From JBIKLM01 sp044375105 (lineage in GTDB: Bacteria > Planctomycetota > UBA1135 > GCA-002686595): a stretch of DNA of 18,964 bases. The stretch covers positions 1-18,964 of the forward strand of contig JBILNK010000072.1 of assembly GCA_044375105.1 (NCBI GenBank), written 5' to 3'. Position 1 is the stretch's first letter. Every line of letters starts with the position of its first letter. Made by a program: the position numbers and the translations under genes. This document shows positions 1 to 7,831 of this stretch, piece after piece. The notes beneath the pieces were generated by a model, which was given only the letters and a program-made list of their open reading frames with translations, was not told where the DNA came from and searched no databases.

Positions 1-2
1 TG

Positions 3-1235
3 CCCCCGCGAGAGAGCCCCCCCCCGCCCGGCACCGGGCCTTCGGCCGCCGCCTCCCTGGCCGCGGACCTGGAAGCCGCCGCCCGCCGATTGCGCCCGAT
101 CCTGGACGACCTGGGCGCCCCCGAGGGGCTTGCGGCCCGCCGCGGGCCGCGCCCGGTCGTGGTGGTGGACCCCGAGGAGCTCGCCGCTCCCCTCAGCGAG
201 GCCGATGGCCCCCTGGACGACCTGGCCGAGGACGGCCTGCTCCTGGTGGCACAACAGGGCTCGGTGCTCGAGCGCGAGCTGGCCCGCTGGCGCAACCTGG
301 CCTGGCCGCGCTTCCATGCGGTGGCCCTGTATCGCCTGGGGCCCTGGGGCGTGCACCGCGAAAGCCTCTCCGGGCGCGCCAAGCTGCGCGAGCAGCCCGA
401 GCCGGCCCTGTGCGTGCTGGCCCTGCGGCGGCGCGAGCACGTGCTCTCGCCCGAGGCGACCCGCGAGAAGTTCGACCAAAACGCCAGTGGCTGGAACGGC
501 TCCCCGGGCGGACCCGGATATCTGCACTTTCGCTGGATGCGGCGCTTCGTGGCCGAGTTCGCGGACCTGGCCGAGCTGCGCCGCCGCGGCGCCCGCTCGG
601 TGCTCGATTTCGGCTCCGGGGCCGGCTGGGTCGGCATCGAAGCGGCCAAGCGCCTGCCGGGCTCGAGCCTGGACCTGTTCGACCCCTCGCCCGAGATGGT
701 CAAGCTGGCCGAGGCCAACGCGCGCCAAGAGGGCCTCTCCGCCTGCCGCGGTCGGGTCGGATTCGGCGAAGCGCCGCCATTCCCCGGCGCCGGAGAGCCG
801 CCCTACGACCTGGTGCTGTCTTCGGGCGTGGTCAGCTTCTCGCCCGACTTCGAGCGCTTCATGGCGGGCCTGGTGCGGGCGGTCAAGCCGGGCGGCACCC
901 TGGTGATCGGCGACATCTTCCCCGGTTCCCGAGGCATGGCCGCGCGGCGCCGCGAGCGCGCGCTGCTGCCGGTGCGCGAGCTGAACGGAGTCGACACGCC
1001 GGCCGTGCGCGCCTGGCTCGAGGCCAAAGGCTTCCGCCACCAAGCCACCTGCGGCTATCAGCTGACCTTCCCCTGGCCGCAGCTGATGCACTTCAACGAA
1101 ACCCGCGGCCGCGGCTTGCTTTCGCGGCCGCTGGTGTGGGGCAACGCCCTGGCCGCGCGCCTCGACCAAAGTCTGGGCCACGCCCTCAAGCGGCAATTCG
1201 ATTCCTGGGTGATGCGCTTCCAAGCGCCGGCCTGA
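3..1235 (+). CDS. Class I SAM-dependent methyltransferase (5' end outside window)
   Basis: The reading frame is open to the left edge, so the true start probably lies outside; a TTG at 90 is the first internal candidate but cuts into sequence that already looks folded. The second half is a class I methyltransferase. A strand followed by LDFGSGAGW (about 603-629) is motif I, the SAM-binding glycine loop; LDLFDPSPEM follows as motif II with an acidic residue for the ribose; YDLVLSSGVVSF is motif IV; and VKPGGTLVIGD is the usual strand after the catalytic region. The first half (about 150-450) has a strand-rich, Rossmann-like pattern (PVVVVDPEEL, then DGLLLVAQQGS) that could be a decayed or partial second methyltransferase domain; this is inference. 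The substrate cannot be read from the sequence. The TGA stop sits in the loop of a 7-bp hairpin. Confident about the fold, not about the function. Confidence 0.8.
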   Translation, partial: PPRESPPPPGTGPSAAASLAADLEAAARRLRPILDDLGAPEGLAARRGPRPVVVVDPEELAAPLSEADGPLDDLAEDGLLLVAQQGSVLERELARWRNLAWPRFHAVALYRLGPWGVHRESLSGRAKLREQPEPALCVLALRRREHVLSPEATREKFDQNASGWNGSPGGPGYLHFRWMRRFVAEFADLAELRRRGARSVLDFGSGAGWVGIEAAKRLPGSSLDLFDPSPEMVKLAEANARQEGLSACRGRVGFGEAPPFPGAGEPPYDLVLSSGVVSFSPDFERFMAGLVRAVKPGGTLVIGDIFPGSRGMAARRRERALLPVRELNGVDTPAVRAWLEAKGFRHQATCGYQLTFPWPQLMHFNETRGRGLLSRPLVWGNALAARLDQSLGHALKRQFDSWVMRFQAPA

Positions 1236-1243
1236 AGCCGGCG
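1225..1243 (+). terminator. GC-rich hairpin spanning the methyltransferase stop codon
   Basis: CGCCGGC (1225-1231) pairs perfectly with GCCGGCG (1237-1243) around a 5-nt loop (1232-1236) that holds the TGA stop codon. No U-tract follows, so it is not a classic intrinsic terminator. It may stabilise the mRNA 3' end, support Rho-independent pausing, or simply reflect high GC. Confidence 0.35.
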
Positions 1244-1380
1244 GACGACGGTCGCTCCGAGGCCCGTCCCAGCCCCGATCCTGCCCGCGCGGCAGCCCGG
1301 GCCCCGCTCTCGAAGGGGTCGAGCCCCGTGGCGCAGAAGGAACACCAAGCAGCGACCCGGGCCTCCCGGCGCGCTGCACG

Positions 1381-1411
1381 AGGCGCGGCATCCGGTTTGC
1401 ATGCCGCGCCT
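1381..1411 (+). terminator. 11-bp perfect inverted repeat between methyltransferase and porin
   Basis: AGGCGCGGCAT (1381-1391) is perfectly complementary to ATGCCGCGCCT (1401-1411) across a 9-nt loop, and the stem can be extended by a G-T and a C-G pair. It lies in the 245-nt gap 3' of the methyltransferase and 69 nt before the porin ATG. It could terminate the upstream transcript (no U-run follows), form a structured 5' leader of the porin mRNA, or be a dyad operator. The sequence does not decide between these. Confidence 0.4.
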
Positions 1412-1480
1412 TGGCTCGCGGCCTCCAGCGATCCCGCTCGCCTCTGGCGCCCCCTCCGCTCCCCCCACACGCAGCGCTCC

Positions 1481-2962
1481 ATGTCTCATAGCCCGCCGAA
1501 GACCCTCCGGCCCGTTCGATCCCGACGCTGGCCCCAAGGCCGGCGCACCCAGGGCGGCGGCCGGCGCCTCGCCGTCCTGACCCTGGCCCTGTCGGGCGTG
1601 CTGCCGGCCCTCGTCCGGGCCCAGGAACCGAACCGGCCCGCGGCGGCCGAGCCCCTGCGGCTGCACACGGCCTGGAAGCTGCCCAAGTGGTTGGACCTCA
1701 GGCTCGAGCAGCGCACCCGCTTCGAGCACCTCGACCAGAAGTACAAGGCCGGCCAGAGCGGCTTCGACCAGCAGCTGGCTCTGCGCACGCTGCTGTTCGC
1801 CTCGGCGCGCTTCGAGCCCTTCGACCTGACCGCCGAGCTGATCGACGCGCGCGCCTATCTGTCGCCCGACGACGCGGCCCTCGACACCACGCAGATCAAC
1901 GCGCTCGAGCTGCTGCAAGGCTATCTGGGCGGCAACTTCGAGCGGGTCTTCGGCCCCGAGGACGAGCTCGCGCTCAAGCTCGGCCGTCAGACCCTCGACC
2001 TCGGCAACCGCCGCCTGGTGGCCCGCAACGCGTTCCGCAACACGATCAACAACTTCACGGGCCTCCACGGGGACTGGAACTCCGGCTCCGGCATGGGCCT
2101 GCAGGCCTTCTACTTCCTGCCGGTCAACCGCCTGCCCAACGATCCGGACGGCCTCGATGACAACGAGGTCCAATTCGACGAAGAGCTGGACCGCACGCGC
2201 CTGGCGGGCCTCGAATGGAGCGACCGCTTCCTCGAGCGCGGGCTGGTCAGCGAGGTCTATGCGCTGAACCTCGACGAATCCGACCAGGGCGGCGTCAACA
2301 CCCGCGACCGGCAGCTCTGGACCCTCGGGACGCGTCTGTTCACCGACCCGCTGCCGGGCAAGCTGCACTTCGAGTGGGAATCCGCGTTTCAATTCGGCGA
2401 ATCGCGCAGCACGACCAACCCGGCCAACACCACCGACCTGGACCACGCGGCGCAGCTCCACCACTTGACCTTGGGCTATCAGCTCGAGGACGACTGGAAG
2501 ACCCGCATCGAAGGCCTGTTCGACTACGCCAGCGGCGACGAGGACCCGACCGATGGCTCCTTCGAGCGCTTCGACACGCTCTACGGCGCGCGGCGCTTCG
2601 AATTCGGCCCCACGGGCATCCTGGGACTGATCCCGCGGGCCAACCTGATTTCGCCGGGCGCGCGCGCCTTCCTGCAGGTCAGCCCGCGGCTGCGCTGGAT
2701 GTTCGCCCACCGCCTGATCTATCTGGCTTCGGAGCGAGATGCTTGGACCACCGCCAACCTGGTCGATGCCAGCGGAGCCTCCGGTCGCTACGTGGGCCAG
2801 GCCACCGAGTTCAGCGTGACCTACGAGCTGCTGCCCAAGAACCTGTGGCTCGAATTCGGCATGCAGCACCTGTTCGCCGGCAGCTTCGTCTCCGACGTGC
2901 CCAACGCCACCGGCCAGGACGATCCGACCTACGTCTATCTGCAGACCACCCTGCGTCTGTGA
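1481..2962 (+). CDS. Alginate-export family outer-membrane beta-barrel protein
   Basis: A predicted 493-residue outer-membrane protein. The ATG at 1481 starts an Arg-rich n-region of about 29 residues, then a hydrophobic core (LAVLTLALSGVLPAL), and a likely signal-peptidase I site after VRA (residue 47), leaving a mature chain near 446 residues. The mature part alternates polar and hydrophobic residues in short strands, as in a beta-barrel. It opens with LRLEQRTRFEHLDQ and carries LKLGRQTLDLGNRRLVARNAFRNT, a pattern I recognise from the AlgE-like alginate export family (PF13372). It ends in a strand, YVYLQTTLRL. In Pseudomonas AlgE exports alginate, but many family members lie far from alginate genes and may carry other anionic polymers or solutes; no alginate gene is present here. 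The frame stays open far upstream of 1481, but that stretch overlaps the methyltransferase and lacks a signal peptide. No Shine-Dalgarno is visible. A hairpin follows the stop. Confidence 0.85.
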   Translation: MSHSPPKTLRPVRSRRWPQGRRTQGGGRRLAVLTLALSGVLPALVRAQEPNRPAAAEPLRLHTAWKLPKWLDLRLEQRTRFEHLDQKYKAGQSGFDQQLALRTLLFASARFEPFDLTAELIDARAYLSPDDAALDTTQINALELLQGYLGGNFERVFGPEDELALKLGRQTLDLGNRRLVARNAFRNTINNFTGLHGDWNSGSGMGLQAFYFLPVNRLPNDPDGLDDNEVQFDEELDRTRLAGLEWSDRFLERGLVSEVYALNLDESDQGGVNTRDRQLWTLGTRLFTDPLPGKLHFEWESAFQFGESRSTTNPANTTDLDHAAQLHHLTLGYQLEDDWKTRIEGLFDYASGDEDPTDGSFERFDTLYGARRFEFGPTGILGLIPRANLISPGARAFLQVSPRLRWMFAHRLIYLASERDAWTTANLVDASGASGRYVGQATEFSVTYELLPKNLWLEFGMQHLFAGSFVSDVPNATGQDDPTYVYLQTTLRL

Positions 2963-2993
2963 GCGGGCGGAGGGGCAGGCCGCAGTTGCAGCG

Positions 2994-3024
2994 CCCAACC
3001 GGCCCCGCTTTTCGCCCGGTTGGG
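2994..3024 (+). terminator. Probable intrinsic terminator after the porin gene
   Basis: CCCAACCGG (2994-3002) pairs perfectly with CCGGTTGGG (3016-3024) across a 13-nt loop, 32 nt past the porin stop, followed by TCTTGAT. The U-tract is short, but the position, stem length and convergent arrangement support a terminator. Confidence 0.6.
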
Positions 3025-3044
3025 TCTTGATCCGGCGGGTGAGC

Positions 3045-3104
3045 GGCTCCAGGCGACTCGGCTCCAGGCGACTTGGCTCCAGGCGACTTGGCTCCAGGCG
3101 ACTT
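3045..3104. repeat. Four tandem copies of a 15-bp repeat
   Basis: The unit GGCTCCAGGCGACTT repeats head to tail at 3045-3059, 3060-3074, 3075-3089 and 3090-3104. Copies two to four are identical and the first differs only at its last base (C). The array lies between two hairpins in the convergent porin/accD gap. A multiple of three leaves reading frames open through it, but none of these gives a credible gene. It looks like a small minisatellite made by slippage or, less likely, a multi-site protein-binding element. Confidence 0.9.
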
Positions 3105-3151
3105 GGGCCTGGCCTGGAATTCATGGGCCGCGAGAGCGACCCAAAGCAGCG

Positions 3152-3182
3152 ATCGCCGGCCGTGGCCGAAATGGCCGGCGAT
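3152..3182 (-). terminator. Probable terminator of the accD-side transcript
   Basis: ATCGCCGGCC (3152-3161) pairs perfectly with GGCCGGCGAT (3173-3182) across an 11-nt loop. It begins 43 nt beyond the accD stop on the minus strand. Minus-strand reading continues into CGCTGCTTTGGG, a weak U-run; on the plus strand TTTT occurs about 8 nt past the stem, so it may act on both converging transcripts. Confidence 0.5.
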
Positions 3183-3225
3183 TCGGATCGTTTTCTGGTC
3201 GACTTGTTCTCGGTTCCAGCCGTTT

Positions 3226-4293
3226 TCAGTTCGACCGGGCGTCCGTGGGACCGGCGGGCCGCGGGGCCTTGCCGGGGGCGCGCTCGGCTGCCGTGCGGCG
3301 CGGTTCCTTGGGCGGCAACGCTGGCAGCCGGTCCGCGGGCAGGGACCGGGCCAGGCGGCGTTCGCGTCCCGCGTTGGCGAAGTCGATCAGCGTGGTCAGC
3401 GTCGTGCGCAGCTCGCTGCGCGGGACGATGTTGTCGAGCATGCCCTTCTCGACCAGGAATTCGGCCCGCTGGAAGCCCTTGGGCAGGTCCTGCTTGAGCG
3501 TCGCGGCGATCACGCGCGGTCCGGCGAAGCCGATCAGCGCACCGGGCTCGGCCAGGGTGATGTCGCACACGGAGGCGAAGGAGGCGGTGACCCCGCCGGT
3601 CGTCGGGTGCGTCATCACGCACACCGAGAAGCCGCCGGCCTCGTTGAGCGAGGTCAGGGCCGCGCAGGTCTTGGCCATCTGCATCAGCGACAGGGCGCCT
3701 TCGTGCATGCGCGCGCCGCCGGAGCTGGTGAAGCACACCAGCGGCAAACCCTCGGTGCGGGCCAGGTCGCAGGCCAGGGCGAACTTCTCGCCGACCACCT
3801 CGCCCATCGAGCCGCCCAGGAAGGAGAAGTCCAGCACCGCCAGCACCAGCCGACGCCCGTCGATGGCGCCGAAGCCGCACAGCAGGGCCTCCTGCTGGCC
3901 CAGGCGGGCCGAGGTCTTCGCGAGCTTCTCCGCGTAGGGCACGGAGTCGGTGAAGCCCAGGCGGTCGAGGCCGGACAGGTCGGCGAAGCGCTCCTGCCAG
4001 GTGCTGGGGTCCAGCAGCCCGGCGATGCGCTCCTTGGCCGGCAGGGTGAAGTGGAACGAGCAGGAGGGGCACACCCGGCCGCGCTCCTCGAGCTCCTTGC
4101 GATAGATCAGCGAGCCGCAGTTCTCGCACTTGAGCCACAGGCCGCCGGGCATGTCCTTCTTCTTCGAGAAGCGCAGGCGGGACAGGCGGCCGCCCTTCGA
4201 TTCGGACTCGGGATCTTCCCGGGGGCCCTTGGGCTCGGGCTGGCCGGGCTTGGCCGCCCCGGACTTGGGGTCTTGGTCCTTGGGGACGCTCAT
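3226..4293 (-). CDS. accD: Acetyl-CoA carboxylase carboxyltransferase subunit beta
   Basis: A 355-residue protein. AccD pairs with AccA to transfer the carboxyl group from carboxybiotin on AccB to acetyl-CoA, giving malonyl-CoA for fatty-acid synthesis in the cytoplasm. The N-terminal zinc ribbon is intact: Cys56, Cys59, Cys75 and Cys78 in CENC...CPSC. The crotonase-fold carboxyltransferase domain follows (about 80-320), with SSGGARMHEG and the glycine-rich PTTGGVTASFA that forms part of the acyl-CoA pocket. The ends are longer than usual: about 45 charged, Pro-rich residues before the zinc ribbon and about 35 basic, Pro-rich residues at the C-terminus, both probably disordered. The ATG overlaps the rpe stop as ATGA (4290-4293), so the two are probably translationally coupled. 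No accA is seen in the window. A hairpin lies 43 nt past the stop. Confidence 0.97.
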   Translation of the reverse strand: MSVPKDQDPKSGAAKPGQPEPKGPREDPESESKGGRLSRLRFSKKKDMPGGLWLKCENCGSLIYRKELEERGRVCPSCSFHFTLPAKERIAGLLDPSTWQERFADLSGLDRLGFTDSVPYAEKLAKTSARLGQQEALLCGFGAIDGRRLVLAVLDFSFLGGSMGEVVGEKFALACDLARTEGLPLVCFTSSGGARMHEGALSLMQMAKTCAALTSLNEAGGFSVCVMTHPTTGGVTASFASVCDITLAEPGALIGFAGPRVIAATLKQDLPKGFQRAEFLVEKGMLDNIVPRSELRTTLTTLIDFANAGRERRLARSLPADRLPALPPKEPRRTAAERAPGKAPRPAGPTDARSN

Positions 4294-4979
4294 GGGCGCT
4301 GTGCGGGTTGGGGGCGGGCGGCCAGGGCCGCCTCGCGGAAGGCCCGGATCGTAGCCGGAAGGTCCGGGGAGCCAAAGATGGCCGATCCCGAGACCAGGAC
4401 GTCGGCCCCGGCGGCGGCGCAGCGGGGCAGGGTCTCCGCGTTGAGGCCCCCGTCCATCTCGACCCGGCCCCGGAAGCCCCGGGAGCGCAGCCAGCGCACC
4501 TTTTCGAGGGTTTCCGGCAGGAAGGACTGGCCCCCGAACCCCGGGTAGACGCTCATCACCAGGACCAAGTCCAGGTCCGGGAGGAAGGGCTCGAGCACCT
4601 CCGCCCGGGTGTCGGGGTTGATCGAGATGCCCACCACCGGGACGCCCAGCTCGCGGTAACGCCGGATGGCCTCCCCTGTCCGGCGCGGGCCGGTGGCCTC
4701 CCAGTGGAAGGTCAGCACGTGGGCCCCGGCGGCCACGAATTCGGGCGCGTAGCCGATCGGGTCGCGGATCATCAGGTGCACGTCGAGGGGCCGCCGGGCG
4801 ACCTTGTGCAGCGCCGCCACCACCGGCGGCCCGATGGTCAGGTTGGGCACGAAGTGCCCGTCCATGACGTCGACATGGTGCCAGTCGGCGCCGGCCGCCT
4901 CGACCCGCCGGATCTCGTCCGCCAGGCGGGCGAAATCGGCGGAGAGCAGCGAAGGCGAGATCAGGATCGGCTCGGCCAT
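4290..4979 (-). CDS. rpe: Ribulose-phosphate 3-epimerase
   Basis: A 229-residue TIM-barrel enzyme interconverting D-ribulose 5-phosphate and D-xylulose 5-phosphate in the pentose-phosphate pathway (and the Calvin cycle where present). The sequence opens with ISPSLLSADF, then WHHVDVMDGHFVPN, whose His35 and Asp37 are expected metal ligands; His68 (DVHLM) and Asp176 (EMDGG) complete the set. MSVYPGFGGQSF (142-153) is the phosphate/flexible loop signature. I chose the ATG at 4979 because the family starts within a few residues of this motif; an in-frame ATG at 5006 would add nine unremarkable residues. There are 55 nt between the pfkA stop and this start, and the stop overlaps the accD start by ATGA. 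No Shine-Dalgarno is visible. Everything expected of an active enzyme is present. Confidence 0.97.
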   Translation of the reverse strand: MAEPILISPSLLSADFARLADEIRRVEAAGADWHHVDVMDGHFVPNLTIGPPVVAALHKVARRPLDVHLMIRDPIGYAPEFVAAGAHVLTFHWEATGPRRTGEAIRRYRELGVPVVGISINPDTRAEVLEPFLPDLDLVLVMSVYPGFGGQSFLPETLEKVRWLRSRGFRGRVEMDGGLNAETLPRCAAAGADVLVSGSAIFGSPDLPATIRAFREAALAARPQPAQRP

Positions 4980-5034
4980 GCCCGCAGAGCTTAGGGCCCG
5001 GGCCATGCGGGCGCGAGCAGCCCGCCCGCCGGGC

Positions 5035-6153
<1,119 letters not shown>

Positions 6154-6178
6154 GGAGAGCGAAGAACTCGGGGGATCT

Positions 6179-6196
6179 GGCCGCCCGCGGGCGGCC
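6179..6196. promoter_or_regulatory. 18-bp perfect palindrome upstream of pfkA
   Basis: GGCCGCCCGCGGGCGGCC is its own reverse complement and lies 26 nt before the pfkA ATG (minus strand). It could be a dimeric repressor site or, in RNA, a hairpin with a short loop in the leader. In DNA this GC-rich a chance palindrome is also possible. Confidence 0.35.
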
Positions 6197-6396
6197 CTCG
6201 CCGGACCCGGAGGGTGCACGCGGCTAGCGGCTCTATCGGCGCATGGAGCGGGCGGGCGAGCGGCGCAGGCCGCGGGCTCGCGCCGCAACCGGTGGGGCCG
6301 AGGGGCAGCCGGAGGGCCCGCAGGGCGACGCCAGTCTGCGATCGCCCCGGCGACGCTCGCATCAAGACTCCCTCAAGGCCGCGGGGCCGGCGCCAG

Positions 6397-6416
6397 CGGC
6401 GCCTGTTCAGGCGCCG
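6397..6416 (-). terminator. 9-bp inverted repeat downstream of pgk
   Basis: CGGCGCCTG (6397-6405) and CAGGCGCCG (6408-6416) are perfect complements separated by two bases, beginning 38 nt past the pgk stop on the minus strand. The position suits a terminator or attenuator between pgk and pfkA, but no U-tract follows. Confidence 0.4.
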
Positions 6417-6454
6417 GATGAGCTGGCCCGGCCGTGCCCAGGGGGCGCGGGCGC

Positions 6455-7651
6455 TCAGCGCTTTTGCAGCACGGCGATGCCCGGCAGCAGGATGCCCTCG
6501 AGCAGTTCCAGGGAGGCGCCGCCGCCGGTGGAGATGTGCGACAGGCGCTCGGTCAGGTGGAACTTCTCCGCGGCGGCCACGGAATCGCCGCCGCCGACCA
6601 CGGTGTAGCCGGCACAGTTGGCCACGGCCTCGCCCACCGCGCGGGTGCCGGCCTCGCAGGATTTCCACTCGAACACGCCCATGGGCCCGTTCCAGACCAC
6701 CGTCTTGGAGCCGGCGATCGCCTGGGCATAGGCCGCGCGCGTCTGGGGGCCGATGTCGAGGCCCATCCAGCCCGCCGGGATGTCGCCGTCGACCACCTGG
6801 ACGGGCGTGTGCTCCTCGAAGGCCTGCCCGATCACGTGGTCGCTGGGCAGCAGCAGCTGCACGCCCTTGTGGGCCGCCTTCTGGATCGCCTTCTCGACCA
6901 GCGGCAGCTGGTCCTGCTGCAGCAGCGAAGCGCCCACCGAGCGGCCCTGGGCCTTCAAGAAGGTGTAGGCCATGCCGCCGCCGATCAGCAGGCGATCGAC
7001 CTTGTCGAGCAGGTTGTCGATCACCTTGAGCTTGTCGGAGACCTTGGCGCCGCCCAGGATCGCGGCGAAGGGGCGCGTCGGGTTGCTGAGCACGCGCGCG
7101 AAGGCGTCGATCTCCTTTTGCAGCAGCAACCCGCCGGCGCTGGGCAGGTGCCGCGCGGGCCCGCAGACCGAGCTGTGGTCGCGGTGGGCGCTGCCGAAGG
7201 CGTCGTTGACGAAGACCTCGCCCAGGCTGGCGAACTCCTTGGCCAGGGCCCCATCGCCCTTGGTCTCCTTGGGATGGAAGCGCACGTTCTCGAGCAGCAC
7301 GACCGAGCCCGGGGCCATGCTCTGCACGGCCGCCTGGACCCGCGGGCCGATGCTCTCCGTCAGGGTCAGCACCGGGTGCTTCGGCCCCAGGAGCTGTTGC
7401 AGGCGCTGGCCCACGGGCTGCATCGAATAGAGCGGATCGGGGCCGTCCTTGGGGCGCCCCAGGTGGCTCATCAGGATCGGCCGCCCGCCGGCCGCGAGGA
7501 TGCGCTGGATCGTCGGCAGGGCCGCGCGGATGCGCGTATCGTCTGTGATCGCGCCGGTCTTCTCGTCCTGCGGCACGTTGAAGTCGACGCGCACCAGCAC
7601 GCGCTTGCCGGCGAGAACGAGGGAGTCGAGTCCGGGGATCGTGAGGTCCAT
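6455..7651 (-). CDS. pgk: Phosphoglycerate kinase
   Basis: A full-length 398-residue PGK, transferring the phosphate of 1,3-bisphosphoglycerate to ADP. N-domain substrate residues are in place: VRVDFNVP (20-27, Asp23 and Asn25), MSHLGRPK (61-68, His63 and Arg66), ENVRFHPKE (121-129) and VNDAFGSAHR (148-157). The C-domain nucleotide site is intact: GGAKVSDK (200-207), NGPMGVFE (321-328), GGGDS (353-357), and STGGGASLELLEG near the end. Nothing is missing and the length is normal. It lies 180 nt after gap on the same strand, the usual gap-pgk pairing, so co-transcription is likely. A small hairpin (7715-7730) sits in the spacer. No Shine-Dalgarno precedes the ATG; the upstream bases are C-rich on the coding strand. 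Confidence 0.98.
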   Translation of the reverse strand: MDLTIPGLDSLVLAGKRVLVRVDFNVPQDEKTGAITDDTRIRAALPTIQRILAAGGRPILMSHLGRPKDGPDPLYSMQPVGQRLQQLLGPKHPVLTLTESIGPRVQAAVQSMAPGSVVLLENVRFHPKETKGDGALAKEFASLGEVFVNDAFGSAHRDHSSVCGPARHLPSAGGLLLQKEIDAFARVLSNPTRPFAAILGGAKVSDKLKVIDNLLDKVDRLLIGGGMAYTFLKAQGRSVGASLLQQDQLPLVEKAIQKAAHKGVQLLLPSDHVIGQAFEEHTPVQVVDGDIPAGWMGLDIGPQTRAAYAQAIAGSKTVVWNGPMGVFEWKSCEAGTRAVGEAVANCAGYTVVGGGDSVAAAEKFHLTERLSHISTGGGASLELLEGILLPGIAVLQKR

Positions 7652-7714
7652 GGTCGGCGCAGACGGGGGGGCAGAACGGGTCCAGCGAAGAGGCGCGGAG
7701 CGGGCGCGCAGCGA

Positions 7715-7730
7715 GCCGGGCGAGCCCGGC
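7715..7730 (-). other. Small hairpin in the gap-pgk spacer
   Basis: GCCGGG (7715-7720) pairs with CCCGGC (7725-7730) around a 4-nt loop, about midway in the 180-nt spacer. It could be an mRNA-processing or stability element that tunes gap against pgk expression, or a chance product of high GC. Confidence 0.25.
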
Positions 7731-7831
7731 CCCGGCTGGGGCCTTCGACCGTCGCAGGGGGACGATCTCGGGCCCCGGGGCGACCAGAGGCCGGCTGCGG
7801 GCCGGTCACGGCGCCGCAGCGCGGGCCTCGA

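Larger units (their letters stand above)
6154..6454 (-). other. pgk-pfkA intergenic region (301 nt) with two strong dyads
   Basis: No gene is supported here. On the minus strand, just after pgk, lies a 9-bp inverted repeat at 6397-6416, and near pfkA an 18-bp perfect palindrome at 6179-6196. The spacing and the hairpin suggest pfkA can have its own promoter, but I see no convincing -35/-10 pair. Confidence 0.5.

Noticed and set aside
410..1480. In-frame upstream extension of the porin gene to position 410
   Set aside because: It overlaps the methyltransferase in another frame and would bury the signal peptide. The ATG at 1481 puts a signal peptide at the N-terminus.
3045..3104. CRISPR array
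   Set aside because: The 15-bp units are directly adjacent with no spacers and no cas genes are nearby; it is a simple tandem repeat.
1058..4375. A 1105-codon minus-strand open frame across the porin gene and accD
   Set aside because: It is antisense to the porin gene and out of frame with accD, with no recognisable domain and Arg/Pro/Gly-rich composition typical of shadow frames in GC-rich DNA. The 15-bp repeats appear in it as a meaningless SRLEP repeat.
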